Assembly (NCBI GenBank): GCA_017303335.1
Contig: JAFLBK010000002.1
Coordinates: 434,001-498,000, forward strand
Origin: Chitinophagales bacterium
Lineage (GTDB): Bacteria; Bacteroidota; Bacteroidia; Chitinophagales; Chitinophagaceae
Direction: 5' to 3'
Length of the DNA stretch: 64,000 bases
Shown here: piece by piece, positions 43,654 to 54,400 of the stretch
How positions within the stretch are numbered: position 1 is the stretch's first letter
Layout: each line of letters opens with the position of its first letter
Position numbers and translations under genes: made by a program
Notes under the pieces: model-generated
What the model saw: only the letters and a program-made list of their open reading frames with translations
Told to the model about the DNA's origin: nothing
The model's database searches: none

Positions 43654-45459
43654 CTACATGCGCTCCGGCACACGGATCCCCAGCAATTGCATCCCGCTTT
43701 GGATGATGTTGGCTGTGAAGATGGCCAGTTGCAGCCGGAGTTGTTTTTTCGCTTCGCTTTCCGCGTTGGCGATGGAATGTTCGGTATAGAAGGAGTTGAA
43801 GGTTTTCGCCAGCTGGAATATGTAATTGGCGATCACCGAAGGATTCTGTTCGGCACAGGCCTGTTCCAGCATCAGCGGGTATTGTTCCGCAGCGATGATG
43901 AGTTCTTTTTCGAGCGGCATAAGGTTCATGGTTGATGGATCATGGTTCATGGCAGTTTTACTATTATCCATGATCGATGAACCATCAACCTTCCTCAGAA
44001 TGCTTTTTATCCGTGCATGGGTATATTGAATGAACGGACCCGTGAATCCGTGGAAGTCGATACTGTCCTGCGGGTTGAAGACCATCGTCTTCTTCGGATC
44101 CACCCGCAGCAGGTAGAATTTCATGGCGCCAAGTCCGAGTGTATCGTACAGTTCCGCCAGTTCGGTTTCGGAGAAATCCTTCACTTTGCCCAGTTCCTCG
44201 GTATGTTGTTTGGCGGTGGCCACCATTTCATCCACCAGGTCGTCGGCATCCACCACGGTGCCTTCGCGGCTCTTCATCTTGCCGGTGGTGAGTTCCACCA
44301 TACCATAACTTAAGTGATGGATGTTGTCGGCATTGGGCATGCCCAGTTTCCGGCAGATGAGCTGGAGCACTTTCATGTGGTAGTTCTGCTCGTTGCCGAT
44401 CACGTAGATGCTCTGGTCGATACCATACTGTTCGTATTTCTGCAGGGCCAGCCCAATATCCTGTGTGATATAAACCGATGTGCCGTCTTTCCGCTGTACG
44501 ATTTTCTCATCGAGCCCGTCGGCCGTAAGGTCGATCCAGATGCTGCCGTCTTCTTTCTGAAAAAAAACCTTTTTATCCATTCCCTGTTGCACGATGTTCT
44601 TTCCGAGCAGGTAGGTATCGCTTTCGTAATACATCTTGTCGAAGTCGGTGCCGATGCGTTTGTAGGTAACATCGAAGCCTTCGTATACCCAGCTGTTCAT
44701 CTTTTTCCAGAGTTCGATCACTTCGGGTTTGCCGGCTTCCCAATCGAGCAGCATCTGCTGGGTGGCTTTCATGATGGGCGCTTCTTTTTCCGCCACCGCT
44801 TTGTCCATACCCCCGCTCACCAGTTTGTCTACTTCGGCTTTGTAGGCATCGTTGAACTTTACATAGTAATCGCCTACAAAATGATCTCCTTTAATACCCG
44901 TGCTCTGCGGCGTGGCGCCGTTGGCGAATTGCTGCCAGGCGATCATGCTCTTGCAGATATGTATGCCGCGGTCGTTCACGATGCAGCTCTTGATCACTTC
45001 ATAGCCGTTCGCTTTCAGTATCTCGGCCACGCTCCATCCCAGGAAATTATTTCTCAGGTGGCCCAGGTGCAGGGGTTTGTTGGTATTGGGGGAGGAGTAC
45101 TCCACCATTACTTTCTTTCCGTTCAGGGCTTTCTTGCCATAGCAGATATCGTTGTGATTCTTCTGCAGTAAGTCAAGCCAGTATGCGTCGGCAACGGAGA
45201 GGTTGAGAAAGCCCTTGATAATATTATAGGCGCTGAAGTATTGGGGGTAGTTCTTTACCAGGTGATCGCCCAGTTGGGTGCCGATGGCATCGGGGGATAA
45301 TTTAAGCGCTTTTACCAGGGAAAACATCACCACGGTATAATCACCTTCGAATTCGGGCTTGGTCTGGTTAACCTGGAAATCTTTTTCGGTAAACGACTGG
45401 TTGAACAGGGCCGATAAACTTTCGATCGTGCATTGCTGAACGGTACTGACTATTGACAT
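43654..45459 (-). CDS. argS: Arginyl-tRNA synthetase with an in-frame hairpin insertion
   Basis: 601 residues, class Ia synthetase charging tRNA-Arg. The N-terminal Add domain is followed by the HIGH-type motif in NKPLHLGHLRNNF and the KMSKS-type loop in GKMKSREGTVV. The anticodon-binding domain has ARIKSILRKV and, at the C-terminus, LLGIRVPERM. Between ARIKSILRK and PLEKELI, residues about 490-510 (VDGSSIMDNSKT...NHDPSTMN) are encoded by a palindromic repeat also seen between genes (43930-43990); the enzyme appears otherwise intact and the frame is kept. The chosen start MSIVSTVQQCTIESL follows TATCTTTG (45464-45471, minus strand). Confidence 0.96.
   Translation of the reverse strand: MSIVSTVQQCTIESLSALFNQSFTEKDFQVNQTKPEFEGDYTVVMFSLVKALKLSPDAIGTQLGDHLVKNYPQYFSAYNIIKGFLNLSVADAYWLDLLQKNHNDICYGKKALNGKKVMVEYSSPNTNKPLHLGHLRNNFLGWSVAEILKANGYEVIKSCIVNDRGIHICKSMIAWQQFANGATPQSTGIKGDHFVGDYYVKFNDAYKAEVDKLVSGGMDKAVAEKEAPIMKATQQMLLDWEAGKPEVIELWKKMNSWVYEGFDVTYKRIGTDFDKMYYESDTYLLGKNIVQQGMDKKVFFQKEDGSIWIDLTADGLDEKIVQRKDGTSVYITQDIGLALQKYEQYGIDQSIYVIGNEQNYHMKVLQLICRKLGMPNADNIHHLSYGMVELTTGKMKSREGTVVDADDLVDEMVATAKQHTEELGKVKDFSETELAELYDTLGLGAMKFYLLRVDPKKTMVFNPQDSIDFHGFTGPFIQYTHARIKSILRKVDGSSIMDNSKTAMNHDPSTMNLMPLEKELIIAAEQYPLMLEQACAEQNPSVIANYIFQLAKTFNSFYTEHSIANAESEAKKQLRLQLAIFTANIIQSGMQLLGIRVPERM
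43930..43990. repeat. GGTTCATGG-class hairpin inside argS
   Basis: Arms 43930-43952 and 43968-43990 (23 nt each) pair with three mismatches; outer bases GGTTGATGG / CCATCAACC are exact. It shares a 16-base identity with the intergenic element at 39536-39551. The sequence is read in frame as about 20 residues of arginyl-tRNA synthetase. Confidence 0.88.
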
Positions 45460-45474
45460 GGGGCAAAGATAGCT

Positions 45475-47262
<1,788 letters not shown>

Positions 47263-47291
47263 TTATTGAATTATAACCTGAATTCGTTTAT

Positions 47292-47315
47292 TGGTCAGAC
47301 GAGGCCGTCAGACCA
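47292..47315. repeat. GGTCAGACG-type hairpin, copy 3
   Basis: Core GGTCAGACG-AGGC-CGTCAGACC, the same architecture as copy 1 with a central A/A mismatch. It ends 6 bases before the GtrA start codon and would lie in its leader. Confidence 0.75.
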
Positions 47316-47321
47316 GGTAAA

Positions 47322-47804
47322 ATGGCAAAACGAGCTATCATACAATTCATCGACCTTTTCTATCCTCCCTTCAGGCGCTTTATGCCCGAACAAACCTTCC
47401 GTTACGCGGCTTGCGGCGGCGCCAATACGGTACTGGGACTTGTGCTTTTCAAAATACTGCTGGTGTATGTGTTCAAATTCCAGAATGTGGATCTGGGGTT
47501 TTATACGCTTAAACCGCATAACGCCGCTCTCTTCATCTCTTTCATCGTGAACTTTATCGTGGGTTTTGCGCTGATGAAGTACATCGTGTTCCTCGATTCC
47601 AACCTGCGAGGGCGCATTCAATTCTTCCGGTACGGACTGGCCTTTGTGTTCAACCTTGCCCTCAACTACTTCATCCTGAAAGTGTTTGTGGAAATCTTCG
47701 GCTGGTGGCCTTTCCTGAGCCAGTGTATCACCACCGCCATCATCATCATCATCAGCTACCTCAGCCAGAAACATTTTTCCTTCCGGACCAAGGCGGAGAA
47801 CTGA
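47322..47804 (+). CDS. GtrA family membrane protein
   Basis: 160 residues with four membrane helices. The first has the GtrA pattern FRYAACGGANTVLGLVLF, then FISFIVNFIVGFALMKYIVF and FRYGLAFVFNLALNYFILK, ending QCITTAIIIIISYLSQKHFSF. GtrA-type proteins help move lipid-linked sugars across the inner membrane for surface glycan modification. No glycosyltransferase partner is adjacent. A start upstream lies inside the hairpin. The protein is normal in size. Confidence 0.88.
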   Translation: MAKRAIIQFIDLFYPPFRRFMPEQTFRYAACGGANTVLGLVLFKILLVYVFKFQNVDLGFYTLKPHNAALFISFIVNFIVGFALMKYIVFLDSNLRGRIQFFRYGLAFVFNLALNYFILKVFVEIFGWWPFLSQCITTAIIIIISYLSQKHFSFRTKAEN

Positions 47805-47805
47805 T

Positions 47806-47890
47806 ACTGGATTCTGGATACTAGATTCTAGATACCGGATATAGGCAGTAGCCAGCAACCAGTATCCAGTGACCAGTATCCAGCACCGGC
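47806..47890. repeat. Hairpin of the CTGGATACT word class, second locus
   Basis: GATACTGGATTCTGGATACTA on the left and CCAGTATCCAGTGACCAGTATC on the right form complementary word arrays. This is the same word family as 41706-41765. The element lies between gtrA-like and dnaK. Confidence 0.7.
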
Positions 47891-47971
47891 TATCCTACTG
47901 CCATTTTTTCACCTCCACCCCCGGTGGCATAATGATTGACAAATCCTTACAAACCAATTAAATTATACAAC

Positions 47972-49885
47972 ATGGGAAAGATTATAGGAATTGACTTAGG
48001 CACCACCAACAGTTGCGTTTCGGTTATGGAGGGCAACGAGCCGGTGGTGATCGCTAACGAGGAAGGCCGCCGTACAACCCCGTCGGTAGTGGCTTTCCTG
48101 AAAAACGGAGAGCGCAAGGTGGGCGACCCGGCCAAACGCCAGGCCATCACCAACAGCCATAATACCATCAGCAGCGTGAAGCGTTTTATGGGCCGCCGGT
48201 TCGACGAAGTGACAGAAGAGATTAGCCACTGGAGCTATAAAGTGGTAAAAGGTGACAATAATACGGTTCGTATTGACATAGATGGCAGGCTTTACACGCC
48301 CCAGGAGATCAGCGCCATGGTGCTTCAGAAAATGAAGAAAACCGCCGAAGATTACCTGGGCCAGGAAGTGACCGACGCGGTGATCACCGTACCGGCCTAC
48401 TTCAACGACGCCCAGCGCCAGGCCACCAAGGAAGCCGGTGAAATTGCCGGTTTGAACGTACGCCGTATCGTGAACGAACCTACCGCGGCCGCCCTGGCCT
48501 ATGGCCTCGACAAAGGCGGTAAAGACCATAAGATCGCCGTGTTCGACCTCGGTGGCGGTACCTTCGATATCTCTGTGCTGGAACTCGGCGACGGGGTGTT
48601 TGAAGTGAAATCCACCAACGGCGATACCCACCTCGGTGGCGACGATTTCGATAAAGTGATCATGGACTGGCTGGCCGATGAATTCAAAAACGACGAAGCC
48701 ATCGACCTGCGTAAAGACCCCATGGCCCTGCAGCGTTTGAAAGAAGCCGCCGAAAAAGCGAAAGTGGAATTGTCTTCTTCCTCCGAAACAGAAATCAACC
48801 TGCCTTACATCACCGCGGTGGATGGTGTACCCAAACACTTAGTAAAGAAACTGAGCCGGGCCAAATTCGAGCAACTGGCCGATAAATTATTCGAGCGCTG
48901 CCTGAAGCCCTGCGAGCAGGCATTGAAAGATGCCGGCATGAGCACTTCCGATATCGATGAAGTGATCCTCGTGGGTGGTTCTACCCGCATCCCCAAGGTA
49001 CAGGAGATCGTAGAGAAATTCTTCGGTAAGAAACCCCACAAGGGCGTGAACCCGGATGAAGTGGTGGCCATCGGCGCCGGTATCCAGGGTGCGGTACTCA
49101 GCGGCGATATCAAAGACGTGCTGCTGCTCGACGTAACCCCGCTCTCCCTCGGTATCGAAACCATGGGCGGTGTAATGACAAGGCTCATCGACAGCAATAC
49201 CACCATCCCCACCAAGAAATCAGAAGTGTTCTCCACCGCGGCCGATAACCAGCCCGGTGTGCAGATCCATGTACTGCAGGGCGAACGCCCGATGGCTTCG
49301 CAGAACAAGAGCCTCGGTATGTTCAACCTCGATGGCATTCCGCCGGCTCCCCGCGGCGTACCACAGATCGAAGTGATCTTCGACATCGACGCCAACGGTA
49401 TCCTGCACGTAACAGCGAAAGATAAAGGAACCGGCAAAGAACAGAAGATCCGCATCGAAGCCGGCAGCGGACTGAGCAAGGAAGAAATTGAAAAGATGAA
49501 AGCCGATGCCAAGGCGAATGAAACCGCCGACAAGGCCGAGCGTGAAAAAGTAGATAAGATCAACCAGGCCGACAGCCTCGTGTTCCAGACCGAAAAGCAA
49601 CTCAAAGAATACGGCGACAAGATACCAGCCGATAAGAAAGGAGCTATTGAAACCGCGTTGACCAAACTGAAAGACGCCCACAAGGCGCAGGACCTCGCCG
49701 CCATCGATACCGCCATGGCAGAAATGAATACCGCCTGGACGGCCGCCAGCGAAGAGATCTACAAGGCACAGGCCGCCGGTGCACAACCCGGTCCTGACCC
49801 CGCCAATGGCGGGGCTCAACCTGGCCCCGAAACCAGCAACAGCGAAAGCAAGGTAGAAGACGTGCCGTTTGAGGAGGTGAAGTAA
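47972..49885 (+). CDS. dnaK: Chaperone DnaK
   Basis: 637 residues, normal length. Nucleotide-binding domain: [43 protein letters not shown] and [15 protein letters not shown]. The substrate-binding domain has [20 protein letters not shown], then a Lys/Glu-rich lid. The C-terminus is PFEEVK, close to the usual EEVD-type end of bacterial DnaK. The start is [14 protein letters not shown]; an in-frame ATG 36 bases earlier has no family support. grpE and dnaJ are not in the window. An intrinsic terminator follows. A TTG-N20-TAAATTA site just upstream is a weak promoter candidate. Confidence 0.97.
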   Translation: MGKIIGIDLGTTNSCVSVMEGNEPVVIANEEGRRTTPSVVAFLKNGERKVGDPAKRQAITNSHNTISSVKRFMGRRFDEVTEEISHWSYKVVKGDNNTVRIDIDGRLYTPQEISAMVLQKMKKTAEDYLGQEVTDAVITVPAYFNDAQRQATKEAGEIAGLNVRRIVNEPTAAALAYGLDKGGKDHKIAVFDLGGGTFDISVLELGDGVFEVKSTNGDTHLGGDDFDKVIMDWLADEFKNDEAIDLRKDPMALQRLKEAAEKAKVELSSSSETEINLPYITAVDGVPKHLVKKLSRAKFEQLADKLFERCLKPCEQALKDAGMSTSDIDEVILVGGSTRIPKVQEIVEKFFGKKPHKGVNPDEVVAIGAGIQGAVLSGDIKDVLLLDVTPLSLGIETMGGVMTRLIDSNTTIPTKKSEVFSTAADNQPGVQIHVLQGERPMASQNKSLGMFNLDGIPPAPRGVPQIEVIFDIDANGILHVTAKDKGTGKEQKIRIEAGSGLSKEEIEKMKADAKANETADKAEREKVDKINQADSLVFQTEKQLKEYGDKIPADKKGAIETALTKLKDAHKAQDLAAIDTAMAEMNTAWTAASEEIYKAQAAGAQPGPDPANGGAQPGPETSNSESKVEDVPFEEVK

Positions 49886-49898
49886 AAGACTAATATAG

Positions 49899-49925
49899 GC
49901 CCTGTAGAAATACAGGGCTTTTTTT
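49899..49925 (+). terminator. Rho-independent terminator of dnaK
   Basis: Perfect 8-bp stem GCCCTGTA/TACAGGGC with GAAA loop (49899-49918), followed by a 7-base T tract. It marks the left edge of the AT-rich islet. Confidence 0.93.
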
Positions 49926-49944
49926 ATAAGTAAATATTGAGAAT

Positions 49945-50874
49945 ATGGCATTGGATCTTTCACAAATTTTAGTGATTGGGGTATCTAGTAGAGCACTTTT
50001 CGATCTTGAAAAGGAAAATGAGGTGTTTGATCGAGAGGGAATATCTGGCTATAGGGCATATCAGCAACAACACGAAGAAGATTTATTGCAGCCTGGAACA
50101 GCATTCCATTTAGTGCAAAGTTTGCTACATCTAAATGAGATGGCAAAAAAGAGAATTGTAGAAGTTATCGTCATGTCTAGAAATAGCCCTGAAACAGGGG
50201 TTCGAATCATGAATTCTGTGCGAAATCATAACCTTGATATCACTAGAATGGCATTTAGCGGAGGTGAACCTTTATCTCCTTATATCGATGCGTTTGATAT
50301 TGACTTGTTTCTAAGTAAAGACTCAAAAGATGTTCAAGCAGTGATTGATTCAAAAAGATGTGCAGCTGCATACATCTATGAACCGCCAAAAGAGTTTGTA
50401 CCACTTGATAATCGCGTGAAGATCGCCTTTGATGCTGATGCTGTATTGTTTTCAGATGAATCAGAGCACAGGTATAAGACAGAAGGTATTGCTGCTTTTC
50501 ATACGTATGAAAAAGAGCATGAAGATGAGCCATTAGGGGAGGGACCCTTTGCAAAGTTATTAATCAAGCTTTCAAAAATTCAAGAGGAATTGCCATCAAA
50601 AATTGAACTTTCTCCTCTACGACTGGCGATTGTCACTGCTCGGAATGCGCCATCTCACATGCGTGTGGTTAAGACTTTAAGGAAGTGGGGAGTTTACGTT
50701 GACGAAGCTTATTTTTTAGGAGGATTGTCAAAAGATAAAGTTCTGAAGGCGTTTGGAGCTCATATCTTTTTTGATGATCAGGAGGTGCATTTGAAGGAAG
50801 CCGCAAAGGTGGTGCCTACTGGAAAAGTTCCTTATGCTCATGATTCTCCATTATTAAATGAAAAGACTGGTTAA
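49945..50874 (+). CDS. Cytosolic 5'-nucleotidase (cN-I type)
   Basis: 309 residues of the 5'-nucleotidase family best known from mammalian NT5C1. The first catalytic motif is IAFDADAVLFSDESE (near 154-168), with HAD-type residues D-x-D; later motifs are LAIVTARNAPSHMRV and FLGGLSKDKVLKAFGAHIFFDDQEVHL. The enzyme would dephosphorylate AMP or IMP. Its codon use and base composition are clearly more AT rich than the flanking genes, and it sits between the dnaK terminator and a tandem repeat, so recent transfer is likely. It is followed after 10 bases by a small open frame of similar composition. Confidence 0.9.
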   Translation: MALDLSQILVIGVSSRALFDLEKENEVFDREGISGYRAYQQQHEEDLLQPGTAFHLVQSLLHLNEMAKKRIVEVIVMSRNSPETGVRIMNSVRNHNLDITRMAFSGGEPLSPYIDAFDIDLFLSKDSKDVQAVIDSKRCAAAYIYEPPKEFVPLDNRVKIAFDADAVLFSDESEHRYKTEGIAAFHTYEKEHEDEPLGEGPFAKLLIKLSKIQEELPSKIELSPLRLAIVTARNAPSHMRVVKTLRKWGVYVDEAYFLGGLSKDKVLKAFGAHIFFDDQEVHLKEAAKVVPTGKVPYAHDSPLLNEKTG

Positions 50875-50884
50875 ATATTAATTT

Positions 50885-51079
50885 ATGATAAAGCAATCAA
50901 TACTTTCAGTTGCCTTTTTTGCAACATTGGTAGAAAAACATCGTCAACCAGATATTGTGGAGAAAACCTATCCTCACATTATGGAAAGATTTTCCCCTTT
51001 TCCTGTATACGGAAAAATCGAATTTAGACAAAGTAATACTATCACTTTGTCTGAGCCTGCAATCCTAGTTACTACGTGA
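50885..51079 (+). CDS. Small AT-rich reading frame, possibly a gene remnant
   Basis: 64 residues (MIKQSILSVAFFATLVEKHR at the start). Composition matches the 5'-nucleotidase islet rather than the host. It is 10 bases downstream, so it could be translated from the same mRNA. No domain is recognised, and the C-terminal part is polar and Ser/Thr rich. It may be a small partner or the N-terminal remnant of a longer gene cut by the repeat insertion that begins 21 bases later. Confidence 0.35.
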   Translation: MIKQSILSVAFFATLVEKHRQPDIVEKTYPHIMERFSPFPVYGKIEFRQSNTITLSEPAILVTT

Positions 51080-51100
51080 TTTTACGCCTCAGTTTATTTT

Positions 51101-51470
51101 GTGTCTCCAAGCCAATTCGTTTTCCTCAATACTATTAAACCGGGCTAAAGCCCTTCGAGCTATTGGTATCAATAGCCCCGCCCTTAAGGGCGGGGTAATA
51201 GATGAGTTTTCTTTTTTTCTCCGAGTCTTGGATTGTGTCTACAGGCCAATTCGTTTTCCTCAATAATATTAAACCGGGCTAAAGCCCTTCCGGGTATTGG
51301 TATCAATAGCCCCGCCCTTAAGGGCGGGGTAATGGATGCGTTACCCCTTTTTCTCCGAGTTTTATATTGTGTCTACAGGCCAATTCGTTTTCCTCAATAA
51401 TATTAAACCGGGCTAAAGCCCTTCCGGGTATTGGTATCAATAGCCCCGCCCTTAAGGGCGGGGTAACTAA
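51101..51470. repeat. 134-bp tandem repeat with three palindromes per unit, about 2.8 copies
   Basis: Unit starts at GTGTCT occur at 51101, 51235 and 51369, an exact period of 134. Each unit contains CCAATTCGTTTTCCTCAATA, GGGCTAAAGCCC, TATTGGTATCAATA and the perfect 20-base palindrome CCCCGCCCTTAAGGGCGGGG. The units differ at few positions. The gap 51080-51517 holds nothing else recognisable. Confidence 0.93.
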
Positions 51471-51517
51471 AAGGGAAGGCCCTTACGGACTGGCAGGATA
51501 TGCAATACTACGTGTTA

Positions 51518-52657
51518 TCAAAATCGCTCGTCTATATAGCCCGATCCACCGCATTTCATGCAATTGGAGATGGTGGTGCTGGTATAGGTAATCTTTTTAC
51601 CGAGTGTGTACTGGTAATCGTTGGTATGGCTGAAGGAACTTTTCACCACGCCGTGGCCGTTACAGGCCTTGCACTGGCGTAACACAGCTTGGGCAGGATG
51701 GTAACCAAAAATAGCTTTGTTGTTTGCCAACTCATCGTAGGTGGCTGTTTTAGTAACACCGTACCTGCATGAAAGAATTATTTCGTCCTTGCTTTGATAG
51801 CTGATCACTTTGCAGGTGGTGCAATCGAACCGCGATGCAGCGTTGTAGGAAAAATATTTGCCCACCAGGTGCTGGAGTTTTGTTTCAACCGGTACATCGG
51901 CAGTCTTTCCCTGGCTGGCGGCGGTGGTTCTTTGCTTTGCAGCGTTCAATTCATACACCGTATACCAGGCCTGGTCGTCGGGCGAGATCTTCTTGCCCTC
52001 TTTTTTGTACTGGCTGATGATCCGGTACCGTTCTGCCTCCGGAAGATGGTATTGCATGGAAACCGGTGTGGCCACATCGTCGGTGCTGAGGTACTTGCCC
52101 CATCCATAGCCGGGGTAGGGCAGTCCTGCCGGCCAGGCAGTTGGTCTTTTCAATTGTTCCGTTTGCCCCGTGGTTTGGTTGTATACAGTTCGCTCAGCCG
52201 CTTCTACCGTGTATTTCATGTATTCGGTCAGTGCTTTCCATTGTAGTTCGGTAGCGGTACTTCTGAAAACCGAAATAAACAGCATGGGCTTGGCATTGTT
52301 GTTTTCTTTCGACACCAGCAGGAAGTATTCGTACAAGCTGTAAAAATCAGTTTGGATGTACTGCTCTATTTTCTGGCGCAGCAACGCTTTCTTTTGTTCG
52401 GTTGTAAGCGCACTGGCAAACAGGGCATCATTGTATTGCTTAAAAATGCCGGTTCGTTCTTTGGATCCTTTGGCGGCTTTCAGCGCTTTTTGATAATTGC
52501 TTTCATAGGGCTCGAAGGGGATGAGGATGCTGTCTTTTTCCGGTTCAAGGACCACGGTATCGGCGGCAGGCTTTGAGGCGGCCTTTGTTTTTTGTGCAGC
52601 GGCGCCATAGCCTGTAATCAACATCATGGCAATAATGAACACCCGGCTGTTTTTCAT
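51518..52657 (-). CDS. Secreted protein with C-terminal DnaJ-type zinc-finger motifs
   Basis: 379 residues with a signal peptide (MKNSRVFIIAMMLITGYGAAAQ). The middle is helical and Lys/Glu/Gln rich (about 60-130). A Tyr/Pro-rich stretch around GLPYPGYGWGKYLSTDDVATP follows. Near the C-terminus CKACNGHGVV and CMKCGGSGYI are two CxxCxGxG motifs of the DnaJ zinc-finger kind, and DCTTCK adds a further CxxC. In the periplasm such a zinc site is unusual. No catalytic family is recognised. An in-frame ATG upstream is not used because it precedes the signal peptide. It is third in a same-strand run of secreted proteins. Confidence 0.75.
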   Translation of the reverse strand: MKNSRVFIIAMMLITGYGAAAQKTKAASKPAADTVVLEPEKDSILIPFEPYESNYQKALKAAKGSKERTGIFKQYNDALFASALTTEQKKALLRQKIEQYIQTDFYSLYEYFLLVSKENNNAKPMLFISVFRSTATELQWKALTEYMKYTVEAAERTVYNQTTGQTEQLKRPTAWPAGLPYPGYGWGKYLSTDDVATPVSMQYHLPEAERYRIISQYKKEGKKISPDDQAWYTVYELNAAKQRTTAASQGKTADVPVETKLQHLVGKYFSYNAASRFDCTTCKVISYQSKDEIILSCRYGVTKTATYDELANNKAIFGYHPAQAVLRQCKACNGHGVVKSSFSHTNDYQYTLGKKITYTSTTISNCMKCGGSGYIDERF

Positions 52658-52828
52658 CTTTTTTGTTGTAAAAATAAGATAGATGGGTTCTTTTAAAATA
52701 CCCTGTACCACGGATTAGCGATATCCGCTCTGCCGGCTTACCTGTTCGCCGGTAGCTGGGCCGCTTGCCATCCTTTCTAACTTTCGCCTTCGGCACGGAA
52801 GCCCTTCTGTATACCGGAAATGAACTGC

Positions 52829-54331
52829 TTATTTCGCATCAAGATCATAACCTGTTTCAACAAACATCCCGTTCTTAACAAGAAAACGGTTCTTGCCTAC
52901 TTTCAATACCTCGCCTTCCTTCAGGCCCGAGAGGTTGTAGAGATCGCTTTCCATTAAGTGAACCGAACCGCCGGTCTTCCGGGCCAGGTTCAGGTAATCG
53001 ATGTTTACATTGAATTCGGTGGCTCCGCAGAGTACGATCCGTACCGGTTTGCTGAGCAGGTTCCAGAAGGCCTTGTCTTTGATGGGAGCCCAGTTATCGG
53101 CGATCATCACCTGGAATCCGGTGGTGGGGAACATTTTTTCGGCAGTGATCAGCGCTTCGATATTATTCTCCGGGCAATCGCCCCCGGCGCCTTTGAGCAT
53201 GGTCGACTTCATCAGGGCTTCCATCTCGGCGTATCCCTGGCAGGTTTTATAGTAGATGCCGCCCGTGTTACCGATCTGTTTATCCCTGTCGGACTTGTTA
53301 TCGCCATCGTTGAAAAAAACAAAATTCCTGGCCGACCTGCCAATGGGATTCGTTTTCGCCCAGAGTAAAAGCTGCGCCGTGTACTTGTACATGCTGCCGG
53401 TAACATCCACCACAATGGTTGTTCGTTCCCATTTCGTGCGGTCGAGTATGTGCAGCACGGTTGTATCGGGTATCCGGGTTATGTTTATCGTGGCTGCTCC
53501 TTTGCTTGCGCCGCTTACCGTCTTTTTGGGGAAAACTGTTTCTTCGGGAACCCAATGCGGGTAATAGATGCGGATCGCGGTGGCGCTTTTGAACTGCTTG
53601 TATTCATCCTTGCTGATCAGTCCTTCCTGCAGCGCTTCCCTGGGTTCACGCACAATGAATGAATCGAGGGCCGATTTTTTGGGAAGATCGCCGTCTACCG
53701 AAACAATGGTGGCCCTGCCTACCTGTATATACGCTTTTCCGTTTTGCACTTTGCGGGGCCGTTGCGCATAGAACCGTTCCAGTTCGGCCATGGCGCTGTC
53801 TAATTTGCTGGTGGCGGCTACGGTATTCTCCACCGGTTTGGGGGTGCCTGCCTTTACAATCTCATCGAGTTTGACCACTTCTTTCTTCGCGTTCTCGGTT
53901 GTTTGTCTGGGCCTGAATGTTACGATCAATCCATGAAACATCGTGATCGCTTTTTCCCGCTGGGCGCCATCGGTTTGCTGGAAGAAGTTCACCTGGGCCA
54001 GCTGGCTTTCTTCAATAAAAGAAAAGCGTTTTAAAAAAGCGGCGACCCTGCTTTTGTTCAGCGATACCAGCGAGGCATTGATGGGGTAGTCGGTACAGGC
54101 CACATCAATGAAAATATCGCCGGCCGTTTTCAATCCCGCCGTGTCGCCGGAAACATTGAGGATCGTGGAATAGCCGAAAGGCATGGAAACAATCAACTGG
54201 CCCGGCCTGGTTTCAGCCGGCAGGTTGTACCGTTCAATAAACACGGTTTTCTGACAAAACGCTTTTGCATACAGGTGAATGAGGAGAAGGAGTAAGATTC
54301 GTTTTTGCACAGGTGATAGATTGTACAGCAA
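52829..54331 (-). CDS. Secreted von Willebrand A-like domain protein
   Basis: 500 residues with an N-terminal signal segment (RILLLLLIHLYAKAFCQ). The first half is beta rich, with NLPAETRPGQLIVSMPFGYS. The C-terminal half carries a vWA-like domain whose metal site is DVTGSMYKYT (D-x-T-G-S-M), followed by NFVFFNDGDNKSD, GGDCPENNIEALI and VIMIADN-like strands. This suggests metal-dependent protein binding outside the inner membrane. A possible start at MLYNLSPVQK is used. It lies between two other secreted proteins of unknown role on the same strand. Confidence 0.8.
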   Translation of the reverse strand: MLYNLSPVQKRILLLLLIHLYAKAFCQKTVFIERYNLPAETRPGQLIVSMPFGYSTILNVSGDTAGLKTAGDIFIDVACTDYPINASLVSLNKSRVAAFLKRFSFIEESQLAQVNFFQQTDGAQREKAITMFHGLIVTFRPRQTTENAKKEVVKLDEIVKAGTPKPVENTVAATSKLDSAMAELERFYAQRPRKVQNGKAYIQVGRATIVSVDGDLPKKSALDSFIVREPREALQEGLISKDEYKQFKSATAIRIYYPHWVPEETVFPKKTVSGASKGAATINITRIPDTTVLHILDRTKWERTTIVVDVTGSMYKYTAQLLLWAKTNPIGRSARNFVFFNDGDNKSDRDKQIGNTGGIYYKTCQGYAEMEALMKSTMLKGAGGDCPENNIEALITAEKMFPTTGFQVMIADNWAPIKDKAFWNLLSKPVRIVLCGATEFNVNIDYLNLARKTGGSVHLMESDLYNLSGLKEGEVLKVGKNRFLVKNGMFVETGYDLDAK

Positions 54332-54400
54332 GTTACCGCATTTATGGCAACTCCGGATGCTGTTAGGCTGCCGGGAATTCCAACCTGTATCTATGCCTGT

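Noticed and set aside
50200..50225. GGTTCGAATC-like string considered as a tRNA T-arm
   Set aside because: It is inside the 5'-nucleotidase reading frame and no acceptor or anticodon stem can be drawn around it.
51101..51470. Repeat array considered as a CRISPR
   Set aside because: The unit is 134 bases, repeats are contiguous with no unique spacers, and no cas genes are near.
49945..51470. AT-rich islet considered as an insertion sequence
   Set aside because: No transposase, terminal inverted repeats or target duplication could be seen.
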